From positions 124,001-188,000 of the forward strand of contig CACJRY010000001.1 of assembly GCA_902595855.1 (NCBI GenBank): DNA of 64,000 bases, read 5' to 3'. Origin of the DNA: an uncultured Alphaproteobacteria bacterium (GTDB lineage Bacteria; Pseudomonadota; Alphaproteobacteria; HIMB59; GCA-002718135). Shown piece by piece: positions 16,171 through 24,849 of the stretch; the first letter of the stretch is position 1; every line of letters starts with the position of its first letter. The notes under the pieces were generated by a model, which saw only the letters and a list, made by a program, of their open reading frames with translations, was not told where the DNA came from and searched no databases. Both the position numbers and the translations under genes were made by a program.

Positions 16171-16389
16171 ATGCCAAAAGAAGGATCGATTGAATTTCAA
16201 GGTGTTGTTTTAGAACTTCTACCTAACGCAATGTTTAAAGTTAAGTTAGAAAATGATCATGAAATTTTAGCTCATTCATCAGGAAAAATGAGAAAAAATA
16301 GAATTAGAGTTTTAGCTGGTGATAAAGTTACTGTTGAAATGACACCTTATGATTTAACTAAAGGTCGCATCACATTTAGATGGAAGTAG
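16171..16389 (+). CDS. infA: Translation initiation factor IF-1
   Basis: IF-1 binds the ribosomal A site during initiation. The 72-residue OB-fold protein starts [13 protein letters not shown], exactly as in other alphaproteobacterial IF-1, and ends with [12 protein letters not shown]. The frame is open upstream into hisD, but the ATG at 16171 with AAGGA six bases before it is clearly the start. The yacG gene begins inside its last three codons. Confidence 0.97.
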   Translation: MPKEGSIEFQGVVLELLPNAMFKVKLENDHEILAHSSGKMRKNRIRVLAGDKVTVEMTPYDLTKGRITFRWK

Positions 16390-16553
16390 AAAAGAAAAAT
16401 AATATCATCAATCTTAAGAAGAAAAAAAGTAAGTGCCCCACTTGCAAAAAAATTTCCAAAGAGCCATTTAGTCCATTTTGCTCAAAAAAATGTGCAGAAT
16501 TAGATTTAGTGAAATGGTTAAACGATGAACATGAAATTAATATAACTAATTAG
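16380..16553 (+). CDS. yacG: DNA gyrase inhibitor YacG (zinc-binding, DUF329)
   Basis: A 57-residue protein with the YacG four-cysteine zinc finger: KCPTCKK (Cys 19 and 22) and [16 protein letters not shown] (Cys 34 and 38), followed by the helix conserved in the family. YacG binds GyrB and inhibits gyrase in E. coli. The ATG overlaps the infA stop by ten bases. The infA-yacG linkage is common in alphaproteobacteria, usually with maf between them, which is missing here. Confidence 0.88.
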   Translation: MEVEKKNNIINLKKKKSKCPTCKKISKEPFSPFCSKKCAELDLVKWLNDEHEINITN

Positions 16554-16612
16554 GATTTTTTATAATATTTAATTGAATTAATAGCTAAAACACATTATCA
16601 CAATTTTTCAAA

Positions 16613-16688
16613 GCCCAGGTAGCTCAGTTGGTAGAGCAAGGGACTGAAAATCCCTGTGTCGGTGGTTCGATTCCGCCCCTGGGCACCA
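16613..16688 (+). tRNA. tRNA-Phe (anticodon GAA)
   Basis: A complete 76-base cloverleaf: acceptor GCCCAGG/CCTGGGC, discriminator A and encoded CCA. The anticodon stem GGGAC/TCCC region encloses loop CTGAAAA, giving GAA (Phe). D loop (AGCTCAGTTGGTAGAGC) and T loop (TTCGATT) are standard. Confidence 0.97.
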
Positions 16689-16759
16689 CTTCTTTGATTA
16701 TTGTTTAGCTTAAGATTCTCATAATTTTATATTTTTCAAATTAGTGTAAGGTAGATTTT

Positions 16760-17743
16760 ATGAAATCAATTTTAGTATTTTCTAATGGAGAAAAAATTGG
16801 TGATGGAATAATCAAACTACCCTTACTTAATGAATTAAAGAGAAGATTTCCAAATCATAATTTGTTTTGGATGACTGATCAAGGCAGTACTGTTTATACA
16901 TCAATATTAAAAAAAATATCCTCTAATTACATACATAAATTCTATGAACAGGTTAATTTGAATTATTTCTTTTCGAGTAAAATTTCAAATAAATATGAAT
17001 TGGAGAAAGAATATTTTGATATAATTTTTGATACCCAAAAATCTGTATTTAGAACACTAACACTTAAAAGAATTAAGCATAAAACTTTTATTTCTGGATC
17101 AGCATCAGGATTATTCTCTGATATAAAACTACCAAAAAAACTAAAAAAAGAAAGAAAATACTATTTAGAATACTTATATGATTTACTTGATTTAATCTTA
17201 AAAAAAGAAGTCGATAAGAATTTTAAGATTCCTATTAATAAAAATATAGAGATAAGTTTAAAAAAAATTTTTTTGAAAAATATTAATTATGCAGGTATCG
17301 CCCCCGGAGCTGGGGAAAAAAATAAAATATGGCCAATTAATAATTTTATTGAAATATGTAAATACTTGGAGTCTAAAGGTTTCGTATTGGTGTTTTATAT
17401 AGGGCCTCAAGAAAAAGATTACCAAAAAATTTTAAAAGATAATTTTAAAAATGCAATTTTTTTAGAAAACGAAAAATCTCTAAGCAATTATAGTAATATT
17501 GAAATTATTATGGCTTCAACAAAATTTTTAAAATTTGCAATTTCAAATGATAGTGGTGTTAGCCATATGCTTTCTACAAACTATTGTCCCTTGATCAAAT
17601 TATTTGGCCCTAAAGACTCTAAAAAATTTACTCCAAAGTTGAAAAACTTAATTTCTGTTACTTCTTCTGAATTAAATTCTAACAAAATTGAGGATATCTC
17701 TGTTCAGCGTGTTAAAACTGTGATTGAAGAAATATGTTTATAA
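16760..17743 (+). CDS. Glycosyltransferase family 9 (heptosyltransferase-like)
   Basis: A 327-residue GT-B glycosyltransferase of the family that includes LPS heptosyltransferases. It starts with a Rossmann half (SILVFSNGEKIGDGIIKLPLL, giving the family's GD-x-I-x-x-P pattern). The C-terminal half carries the donor-binding segment GIAPGAGEKNKIWP (near residue 180) and SNDSGVSHML (near residue 265), both typical of GT9. It probably adds a sugar to lipopolysaccharide core at the inner membrane. Its stop directly abuts the start of the ABC permease, an odd pairing. Confidence 0.82.
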   Translation: MKSILVFSNGEKIGDGIIKLPLLNELKRRFPNHNLFWMTDQGSTVYTSILKKISSNYIHKFYEQVNLNYFFSSKISNKYELEKEYFDIIFDTQKSVFRTLTLKRIKHKTFISGSASGLFSDIKLPKKLKKERKYYLEYLYDLLDLILKKEVDKNFKIPINKNIEISLKKIFLKNINYAGIAPGAGEKNKIWPINNFIEICKYLESKGFVLVFYIGPQEKDYQKILKDNFKNAIFLENEKSLSNYSNIEIIMASTKFLKFAISNDSGVSHMLSTNYCPLIKLFGPKDSKKFTPKLKNLISVTSSELNSNKIEDISVQRVKTVIEEICL

Positions 17744-18448
17744 ATGTTTAAATTTGAAAAACTAGTATTTGGTGATTTAGGTTGGGGTGATGAGTTTTTA
17801 TTTGCAACTTTAATGACAATTACAGTTAGCATTCTTTCAATGGGGCTAGGTTTATGTTTAGCAATAGTAACAGTTTGGGCAAAATTAATTACAAATAAAA
17901 TAACACGACTTATTGCTAATTTTTACACTACAGTTGTTAGAGGTGTGCCAGAGTTATTGGTAATTTATTTGATTTTCTTTGGTGGAAACACTGTCGTAAT
18001 GAGTATTGCCAAGCTTTTTGGTTATAATGGTTATATCGAATTAAATGCCCTAACTATTGGGACTATAGCAATTGCCTTTATTTCAGCAACTTATTCTAGT
18101 GAAGTTTTACGAGCTGCCTATTTGGCTGTAAATAAAGGTCAAATAGAGGCTGCCAAAGCGCTTGGACTAAATAAATTTCAAATATTTTTTAAAGTAATGG
18201 GTCCTCAAATTTTGCGTCACGCACTTCCAGGAATTGGAAATGTATGGCAGATTACACTAAAAGATACCTCTTTAATTTCAGTTACAGGCTTAGTTGAAAT
18301 TATGAGGCAAACTAGAATAGCTTCAAATGTGGAACATTCCCCACTTACATTTCTTGTTACAGCAGCTTTATTGTATTTATTTCTCACAACTTTTTCAGGG
18401 AAATTTTTTAAAGTTTTAGAATTAAATTATTCCAAAGGGTATAATTGA
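17744..18448 (+). CDS. Amino-acid ABC transporter permease (HisQ/GlnP-like)
   Basis: A 234-residue inner-membrane permease of the polar amino-acid uptake family, with about five helices. The cytoplasmic EAA loop, which contacts the ATPase, is clear: IEAAKALGLNKFQIFFKVMGPQ near residues 134-155. The N-terminal RGVPELLVIYLIFFGG is also family-typical. It overlaps a second permease by four bases, and together they form the heteromeric channel. No substrate-binding protein or ATPase gene lies next to them, so partners must be encoded elsewhere. Confidence 0.9.
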   Translation: MFKFEKLVFGDLGWGDEFLFATLMTITVSILSMGLGLCLAIVTVWAKLITNKITRLIANFYTTVVRGVPELLVIYLIFFGGNTVVMSIAKLFGYNGYIELNALTIGTIAIAFISATYSSEVLRAAYLAVNKGQIEAAKALGLNKFQIFFKVMGPQILRHALPGIGNVWQITLKDTSLISVTGLVEIMRQTRIASNVEHSPLTFLVTAALLYLFLTTFSGKFFKVLELNYSKGYN

Positions 18449-19161
18449 TGCATAATTTTTTAGATTATTTTGAGCAGTCGTTATTATTTCGTAATTTCGT
18501 AGAAGTTTTATCTGGTTTAGATAATACTTTGCTTCTTTTAATTATTTCCCTACCAATTGGTTTTGTTTTATCATTAGTTTTTGCTTTGGGGAGAGTTTCC
18601 AAAAGTAAAATTATATCAAAGCCTATAGCTGGATACATCTTTGTTATTCGGGGAACGCCATTACTTGTACAAATATATCTGATTTATTTTGGTTTGGGAT
18701 CTGTTGAGTTTATCAGGGAGAGTTTTTTATGGATTTTACTAAAAGAGCCTTTTTGGTGTGGAGTGTTGGCTCTTACTATTAATACTGTTGCTTATGGAAG
18801 TGAAATATTTAGAGGGGGTATTCAATCGGTTACCAAAGGTCAAATAGAGTCGGGATTATCTTTAGGTTTTAATAAAATAAATCTTTTAAGAAAAATTATT
18901 TTTCCAATAGCTCTTAGAAAGGTTCTCCCCTCGTATGGAAATGAATTAATATTAATGGTTAAAGCAACTTCTTTAGTTAGTCTTACAACCTATATGGAGA
19001 TGACAGGAATAGCTAGAAAAATTATGGCTAAAACATTTGCACCTGTAGAGGCTTTTATTGCTGCAGGAATATTATATTTATTTTTAAATTTTTTAATGGT
19101 TCAGTTTGTTAAATACTTAGAATGGAAATATAATCCTCATTTAAGAGTAGAGCAAAATTAG
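18445..19161 (+). CDS. Amino-acid ABC transporter permease (HisM-like)
   Basis: A 238-residue partner of the preceding permease. It has about five helices, the RGTPLLVQIYLIYFG motif near residue 66 and an EAA loop (GQIESGLSLGFNKINLLRKI near residue 130). The second-subunit character fits the HisM/ArtM type. The substrate is probably a polar or basic amino acid, but sequence alone does not decide. Its last four bases overlap the convergent cytochrome c' gene. No terminator is visible between the two. Confidence 0.9.
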   Translation: MMHNFLDYFEQSLLFRNFVEVLSGLDNTLLLLIISLPIGFVLSLVFALGRVSKSKIISKPIAGYIFVIRGTPLLVQIYLIYFGLGSVEFIRESFLWILLKEPFWCGVLALTINTVAYGSEIFRGGIQSVTKGQIESGLSLGFNKINLLRKIIFPIALRKVLPSYGNELILMVKATSLVSLTTYMEMTGIARKIMAKTFAPVEAFIAAGILYLFLNFLMVQFVKYLEWKYNPHLRVEQN

Positions 19162-19601
19162 TTTTTAAACTTTTTGTGACATGTTCCACAGTTTGATGAC
19201 ATAATATTAAAATTCTCTACTAGCGAAACGCTATCTTCATTATTTATACTCTCACCAATATCTTCAATTGAACTTATAAAATTATTATGAAAAAGTTCGA
19301 ATGTTTCTCTATCTTCCCAAATCAAAGACGAGGCTTTGCCTCCTTGACTTCCTTCAGGAAATAATAACTTAAACTCTTTAGCACTATGCAGCAGTTCGTC
19401 GTTTAGTTGTTTTATTTCTTCAAACTCACCAGACATTGTTAATGGATACATTTTTTGAGAATAAGCTTTAATTTTACTCATAATGCTCATTCTTTGCTTA
19501 ACAATTTGTTCAACATTTTTATCTTCCATATTAATCTCATGAGCATGAGCATGAGCAAAAAATGATAAAAATAGTGAAGATAATAATATCTTAAAAATCA
19601 T
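19158..19601 (-). CDS. Cytochrome c' family protein
   Basis: A 147-residue periplasmic c-type cytochrome. Residues 1-20 form a signal peptide ending in an unusual AHAHAHE run. The mature part is a four-helix bundle, and the single haem motif CGTCH lies at the extreme C terminus (Cys138, Cys141, His142), the hallmark of cytochrome c' and c-556. Such proteins bind nitric oxide or act as small electron carriers. Its ATG lies 11 bases inside the 3' end of the iolE-like gene, so both are on one transcript although their jobs look unrelated. The His-rich start of the mature protein might bind metal. Confidence 0.88.
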   Translation of the reverse strand: MIFKILLSSLFLSFFAHAHAHEINMEDKNVEQIVKQRMSIMSKIKAYSQKMYPLTMSGEFEEIKQLNDELLHSAKEFKLLFPEGSQGGKASSLIWEDRETFELFHNNFISSIEDIGESINNEDSVSLVENFNIMSSNCGTCHKKFKN

Positions 19602-20484
19602 AATCTATCTTTTTTAATTGCGTAGTTAGATAATTATATCCAATTTTTGCATATTCAAGTGGGTTAGCTTTTTTTGGGTCTTGCTCAGCCTCAATGATTA
19701 GCCATTTTTCATAATTATTTTCATATAAAATTTTGAATAATGGCTCATAATCAATACACCCATCTCCAGGAACAGTAAAAACACCATCTAAAAAAGACTC
19801 TCTAAAACTTAAATCATTCTTTAAAGAATTTTCTAAAATGTTTTTTCTTATATCTTTGCAGTGAACATGGTTAATTTTTTGAACATAGTTTTTTAATACT
19901 CTCTCAAAGTTTGCTTCAGCAAAAAGCAAATGACCAGTATCGTAAAGCAAGAAAGTATTTTCGTTAGTATTATTCATAAAACGATCAACATCATTCTCTG
20001 TTTGAATAATTGTACCCATATGTTCGTGATAAGACATTGGAATACCCTCATCACTCAAACGGTTTGAAATTTCATTTATTTTTTTACAATATTCAATAAA
20101 TTCATCATCTTCCATAAAAGGTCTTGTTGAAAGTTTTTTTGAGTGATCACCTTGGATAGAACCTGATACATCGGCAAATACGAATACATCTGCATTAACT
20201 AATTTTAGAAGATTTAGATGATCTTGCATTGCGGCCCATTCTTCCTCTGCAGATCTAGTTCTTAGAACAGATCCATACCATCCACCTGGCATTTTTAGAT
20301 TATATTTATCAAGTAAAAAATTTGTTATGCCAGGATTTCGTGGAAATTTGCCTCCAAGCTCAATCCCTGTAAAACCTGCTACTGATGCTTCTTCTAAGCA
20401 TTGCTCTATTGGCGTATCGCCTCCAAGCTCTGGCATGTCATCGTTACTCCATGCGATTGGAGCTATTCCCAGTTTTATTTTCAT
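19591..20484 (-). CDS. Inosose dehydratase IolE-like (xylose-isomerase-fold)
   Basis: A 297-residue TIM-barrel protein of the sugar phosphate isomerase/epimerase superfamily. The N terminus reads GIAPIAWSNDDMPELGG and then GFTGIELGGKFPR, very like myo-inosose-2 dehydratase (IolE), which removes water from 2-keto-myo-inositol during inositol breakdown. Metal-binding residues are visible in YHEHMGT, YDTGHLLFA, HVHCKDI and IIEAEQDP. No other inositol genes are nearby, so a related sugar lyase or epimerase is possible. It is divergent from the glutamine amidotransferase and overlaps the cytochrome c' gene. Confidence 0.82.
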   Translation of the reverse strand: MKIKLGIAPIAWSNDDMPELGGDTPIEQCLEEASVAGFTGIELGGKFPRNPGITNFLLDKYNLKMPGGWYGSVLRTRSAEEEWAAMQDHLNLLKLVNADVFVFADVSGSIQGDHSKKLSTRPFMEDDEFIEYCKKINEISNRLSDEGIPMSYHEHMGTIIQTENDVDRFMNNTNENTFLLYDTGHLLFAEANFERVLKNYVQKINHVHCKDIRKNILENSLKNDLSFRESFLDGVFTVPGDGCIDYEPLFKILYENNYEKWLIIEAEQDPKKANPLEYAKIGYNYLTTQLKKIDYDF

Positions 20485-20528
20485 TTTTTTTTATATTTCA
20501 TGTTATGGTAAAAAAATAAAGTAATAAA

Positions 20529-21350
20529 ATGAATATTCTTATTGTAGACGGAAACGAGAGAGATGCTTCTGAAAGATATACCAACATGGGCATGGACACA
20601 CAATATGAAGTTTATCAAAAAGTTTTAGAAAATTTATCAACTAAAAAATTAAATATTACTGTTGTTCATCCCGCTATAAAAGACGAATATTTACCAATTG
20701 GAATTAGCTTAGATGATTTTGATGGTATAGCTTGGACAGGTAGTTTGCTAAATATTTATGATATGACACCATCAATCTTAAAACAGATTGATCTAGCAAA
20801 AAACCTCTTTACAAAAAAAAATAAAATATTTGGCAGCTGTTGGGGTTTACAAGTTCTAGTGACTGCTGCCGGTGGAAAGATTAGAAAAAATCCTAAAGGG
20901 TTAGAAGCTGTTGTAGCAAAAGAAATATCTTTAAATGAAAGGGGTGGCAAACATCCTATGTATGTTGGAAAAAATAAAATTTTTGATGCTTTTTGTTGGC
21001 ATTATGATGAGACAGAAAATTTACCTCCTGACTCTAAAATTTTAGCATCTAATGAAAAAAGTGAAGTACAATCAATAGATTTTACAATCAATAATTCCAG
21101 TGTTTGGGCAGTTCAATATCATCCAGAATTTGATCCAATGTGGATCGCAGGTTTAATGCAACAACGTGAGGAAATATTATTAAAAGAAAAAGCATTTTCT
21201 GAAAAAAAATTTTTTGATGAAGAATTAGAATATTTTTCTAATTATAAAAATAATAAAAATGAATCACAAATTCAGCAATATAAAGATTTAACTAATATAA
21301 ATAGCCATACTTTAGAGTTATCAAATTGGATTAAGTCGCTTAATTATTAA
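20529..21350 (+). CDS. Class I glutamine amidotransferase-like protein
   Basis: A 273-residue stand-alone class I GATase. The triad is complete: Cys104 in FGSCWGLQV, His198 and Glu200 in QYHPEFD. The oxyanion region appears as WTGSLLNIYD. The C-terminal 65 residues are an extra charged helical extension. Stand-alone GATases of this kind hydrolyse glutamine or gamma-glutamyl compounds, or transfer the ammonia to an unknown partner. The gene is divergent from iolE and overlaps the convergent glpK by 11 bases. The precise substrate is unknown. Confidence 0.83.
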   Translation: MNILIVDGNERDASERYTNMGMDTQYEVYQKVLENLSTKKLNITVVHPAIKDEYLPIGISLDDFDGIAWTGSLLNIYDMTPSILKQIDLAKNLFTKKNKIFGSCWGLQVLVTAAGGKIRKNPKGLEAVVAKEISLNERGGKHPMYVGKNKIFDAFCWHYDETENLPPDSKILASNEKSEVQSIDFTINNSSVWAVQYHPEFDPMWIAGLMQQREEILLKEKAFSEKKFFDEELEYFSNYKNNKNESQIQQYKDLTNINSHTLELSNWIKSLNY

Positions 21351-22821
21351 GTGCTATTAAATTTTTTATAGTTCTTTTCCAAATTGCAACTTTTTTTTGT
21401 ACAATAGATTTTTTAATTTTTGGTTTTATTTCTTTGTTTTTTTTCCAAAATTTTTTAATATCATTTGTATTTTTTATGATACCTGCACTAAGTCCAGCTA
21501 AATATGCAGCTCCAAGAGATGTTGTTTCTATATTTTCAGGTTTTATAATTTTTACTTGTGTTACATTAGATAAACTTTGAAGAAAATTATTATTATTGAT
21601 CATGCCACCATCAACTCTTATCTCTGAAATACTAATCTTTGCATCCCTTTCCATTGACTCTATTAGATCTAATGTTTGGTATGAAAGACTATCTAGTGTT
21701 GCTTTTATAATATCTGCCTGAGAAGTATTTCTAGTTAAGCCAAATATTGCACCCCTTGTATTGGGCTGCCAATGAGGTGCCCCAAGACCTGTAAGTGCAG
21801 GAATTACAATAACGTTTTCATTTTCATTTGCAAGGGAGTAAAGTTTATCAGTAGCTTTTGAATTTTTAAAAAACATCATATTATCTCTAAGCCATTGAAT
21901 TGCTGATCCAGCAACAAAAATACTACCTTCATAACAAAACATTTTTTTTCCATTAATTTTAAATGCAACAGTTGTTAAAAGTTTATTTGAAGATAGCTTA
22001 AACTTGCTTCCTATATTCATTAATAAAAAACATCCAGTTCCATAGGTGCTTTTTGATTGTCCAGCACTAAAACAGGCTTGACCAATTGTTGCTGCCTGCT
22101 GATCTCCAGCCATTCCACCTATTTGAATCTCACCACCAAATAATTTAGTACTACCGAAGTCATAAGCATTTTCTTTTACTTCAGGTAAAATATTTTTATC
22201 AATTTTAAAAAGTGTTAATAGTTCCTTGGACCACTCTTCTTTCCTAGAGTCATAAAGCATTGTTCTTGATGCATTTGTTATATCTGTGAAATGTGACTTT
22301 CCTTCTGTGAGTTTCCAAAGAAGCCAAGTATCAATAGTTCCAAATAAAATATTTTTATTTGAAATCTTCTTTTTGTTAGAGACTTTATTTAATATCCACT
22401 TGATTTTTGTCGCAGAAAAATATGGATCTAAGACTAAACCTGTAATTTTTTGTATAATTTTATCTTTATTTTGTATTTTTAATTTTTCACAATACTCAGC
22501 TGTTCTCCTATCTTGCCATACAATTGCTTTGTATAGAGGTTTTCCAGTAATTTTGTTCCAAAGAACTGTAGTTTCTCTTTGGTTGGTTATACCAATAGAG
22601 GCTATTTGGTTTGGTTTAAGTTTATTTTTTTTGATTGTTAATTGAATTAATTTTTTAACATCATTCCATATTTCCTCAGCATCATGTTCTACCCATCCAT
22701 CTTTAAGAAAAAATTGTCTAAATTCTTTTTGTTGAATATTTTTTATTTTAAATTTATTATCATATAAAACTACTCTAGAGCTGGTTGTACCTTGGTCAAT
22801 TGATAATATATATCTCTTCAT
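21340..22821 (-). CDS. glpK: Glycerol kinase GlpK
   Basis: GlpK phosphorylates glycerol to sn-glycerol 3-phosphate for lipids or catabolism. The 493-residue length is typical of the FGGY kinase family. The N-terminal ATP-binding motif SIDQGTTSSRVVLYD is present. The glycerol-binding segment ITNQRETTVLWNKITGKPLY, IVWQDRRT, GSTKLFGGEIQIGGMAGDQQAA and the C-terminal VDGGMINNN are also seen. It starts two bases after the parE stop on the minus strand. No glycerol facilitator or dehydrogenase is in the window. Confidence 0.96.
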   Translation of the reverse strand: MKRYILSIDQGTTSSRVVLYDNKFKIKNIQQKEFRQFFLKDGWVEHDAEEIWNDVKKLIQLTIKKNKLKPNQIASIGITNQRETTVLWNKITGKPLYKAIVWQDRRTAEYCEKLKIQNKDKIIQKITGLVLDPYFSATKIKWILNKVSNKKKISNKNILFGTIDTWLLWKLTEGKSHFTDITNASRTMLYDSRKEEWSKELLTLFKIDKNILPEVKENAYDFGSTKLFGGEIQIGGMAGDQQAATIGQACFSAGQSKSTYGTGCFLLMNIGSKFKLSSNKLLTTVAFKINGKKMFCYEGSIFVAGSAIQWLRDNMMFFKNSKATDKLYSLANENENVIVIPALTGLGAPHWQPNTRGAIFGLTRNTSQADIIKATLDSLSYQTLDLIESMERDAKISISEIRVDGGMINNNNFLQSLSNVTQVKIIKPENIETTSLGAAYLAGLSAGIIKNTNDIKKFWKKNKEIKPKIKKSIVQKKVAIWKRTIKNLIALNN

Positions 22822-22823
22822 AA

Positions 22824-24758
22824 TTAAATATCTATTTGATTTGTAAAGTTTGCATTTTCTTGAATAAACTTAAATCTGTATTCAGCCTTTTTACCCATCA
22901 AGGACTCAAATAATTTTTCAGTTTCTTTCAGTTCTTTTTTTCCTTGCTTAATGTTTACATTTAATAATTTTCTCTTTTCTGGGCTCATTGTAGTTGATTT
23001 CAATTGGTCTGCAGGCATTTCTCCAAGTCCTTTGTAACGACTTAACGTAGGGATTATTTTTTTAAATTCTGAATTAATTATTTTATCTTTTTCATTTTCA
23101 TCATATGCATAAAATATTTTTTCTTTATTTTGTATTTTAAAAAGAGGTGGCATAGCTAAAAACAATCTATTATTATCAATAATGGGTCTCATATACTTAT
23201 AAATAAAAGTGATTAATAAAGTTGCGATGTGTGAACCATCAACATCAGCATCGGTCATCAGAATAACTTTTTCATATCGTAATTTTGCTAAATCAAAATT
23301 TTTACCAATACCACATCCCAAAGACTGAATAAGATTTTGAATTTCATTATTATCAGCAATCTTTGATAAACTGACACTAAAAACATTTAATATTTTACCT
23401 CTAAGTGGAAGAATTGCCTGCAATTCTCTATCTCTTGCTTGCTTAGCTGAACCTCCAGCGCTATCGCCTTCAACAATAAATAGTTCTGTACCTTCAATTC
23501 CTTTACTCGAACAATCAACTAGTTTACCGGGAAGTTTATTCCTCTCTTTGATTGATTTTCTCTCCAACTCTTTTATTTTTGTTAAATCCGTTCTAAGTAA
23601 AGATCTTTCAATTAAAGTTTCAAGAAGAGTTTTTGCAATTTTTTTATTAGAATTTAACCATAATAAAAATTCATTTTGAATAAGGTTTTCAAGTTGTTTT
23701 TGAAGCTTTGGCATTATGATTCTTTTTTTCGTTTGTCCCTCAAAGCTTGGTTCATTTATAAATATCGAGATAACTATGTCTGAATAGTCAGATAAATCAT
23801 TGATACTAATGTTTGATATTTTTGTGATTTGGTTTTTTTGACCATATAATTTAATCGCCTTTAACATCCCATTTTTAAAGCCATTTTCATGGGAGCCACC
23901 ATCTGGCGTTTCAATAGTATTGCAAAAAGAAATCAACGATGATTTTTCATTTTGATTAAAGCAAGTAAATATTTCACATTTTTCATTTTCATTTATTTTT
24001 TTAATTATTGAAAATTTTTTATCAAATAACTTAGTGGAATTTTTATTAATAATATCTAAAAAATCAGCAATACCATTTTTAAAATGAAATTTTTCAAATT
24101 CTGGAGTGCTGTCTTTTATTAATTCTTTATCAACCTTAAATTCTATTGATGTCCCTGACACAAGAACAGCTTTCATTTTTATAAACTCATATAATTTTTT
24201 AGGAGAGAATTGAGTAGTCTCAAATATTGACTCATCAGGTATAAAATTAATTTCTGTACCTTTTTCATTATTTTTGCACTTTTCTATTTTAATTTTTGTC
24301 TTAGCTTTTCCCCTTGCATATATTTGTGAATATTTTTTTCCACTTTTAAAAACTATTACTTGTAAATGTGAGCTCAGAGCATTGACTACAGAAATACCAA
24401 CACCATGCAATCCACCTGAGGTTTTGTAAGAATTATTATCAAACTTTCCACCAGCATGAAGTGTTGAGAGGACTATTTCCAATGCTCTTTTATTTTTAAA
24501 TTTTGGATGAAAATCTATAGGAATTCCTCTTCCATTATCTCTAACTTTAATGGATCCATCTTTTTTATAATGAAAAGAAACTTCACTAGCATGGCCTGCA
24601 ACAACTTCATCTATGCTATTATCTAACACTTCATTGACAAGATGATGTAATCCTTGCTCATTAGTGCTTCCAATGTACATACCTGGTCGCTTTCTTACCG
24701 GCTCTAAACCCTCTAATACTTCAATGTTTTTTGCAGAGTAGTTCATTTTTTTAGACAT
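22824..24758 (-). CDS. parE: DNA topoisomerase IV subunit B (ParE)
   Basis: ParE supplies the ATPase half of topoisomerase IV, which unlinks daughter chromosomes. The 644-residue product has the GHKL fold (RKRPGMYIGST, EVLDNSIDE, DNGRGIP, GGLHGVG) and the TOPRIM domain (LFIVEGDSAGGSAKQ and MTDADVDGSHI). The QSLGCGIGKNF segment and the short length favour ParE over GyrB, which is about 800 residues. A TTG lies 15 bases upstream of the chosen ATG. The gene leads a minus-strand unit with glpK. Confidence 0.92.
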   Translation of the reverse strand: MSKKMNYSAKNIEVLEGLEPVRKRPGMYIGSTNEQGLHHLVNEVLDNSIDEVVAGHASEVSFHYKKDGSIKVRDNGRGIPIDFHPKFKNKRALEIVLSTLHAGGKFDNNSYKTSGGLHGVGISVVNALSSHLQVIVFKSGKKYSQIYARGKAKTKIKIEKCKNNEKGTEINFIPDESIFETTQFSPKKLYEFIKMKAVLVSGTSIEFKVDKELIKDSTPEFEKFHFKNGIADFLDIINKNSTKLFDKKFSIIKKINENEKCEIFTCFNQNEKSSLISFCNTIETPDGGSHENGFKNGMLKAIKLYGQKNQITKISNISINDLSDYSDIVISIFINEPSFEGQTKKRIIMPKLQKQLENLIQNEFLLWLNSNKKIAKTLLETLIERSLLRTDLTKIKELERKSIKERNKLPGKLVDCSSKGIEGTELFIVEGDSAGGSAKQARDRELQAILPLRGKILNVFSVSLSKIADNNEIQNLIQSLGCGIGKNFDLAKLRYEKVILMTDADVDGSHIATLLITFIYKYMRPIIDNNRLFLAMPPLFKIQNKEKIFYAYDENEKDKIINSEFKKIIPTLSRYKGLGEMPADQLKSTTMSPEKRKLLNVNIKQGKKELKETEKLFESLMGKKAEYRFKFIQENANFTNQIDI

Positions 24759-24792
24759 ATTTTTTAGTATCAAAAGTATCGAGAAAATTACA

Positions 24793-24825
24793 TAAAAAAA
24801 ACCGCCAATAATTACATTGGCGGTT
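24793..24825 (-). terminator. Rho-independent terminator of glnA
   Basis: On the minus strand the 10-pair stem AACCGCCAAT/ATTGGCGGTT (24800-24825) with a six-base loop is followed at once by a T-run. It lies 25 bases after the glnA stop and is the most classical terminator in the window; it separates glnA from parE. Confidence 0.93.
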
Positions 24826-24849
24826 TGACCCTAAAAAATAAAAAATTTT

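Noticed and set aside
22286..22645. Plus-strand frame of 119 codons inside glpK
   Set aside because: Antisense to well-conserved glycerol kinase motifs; its hydrophobic Phe/Ile-rich composition is what antisense of Lys/Asn-rich coding DNA produces.
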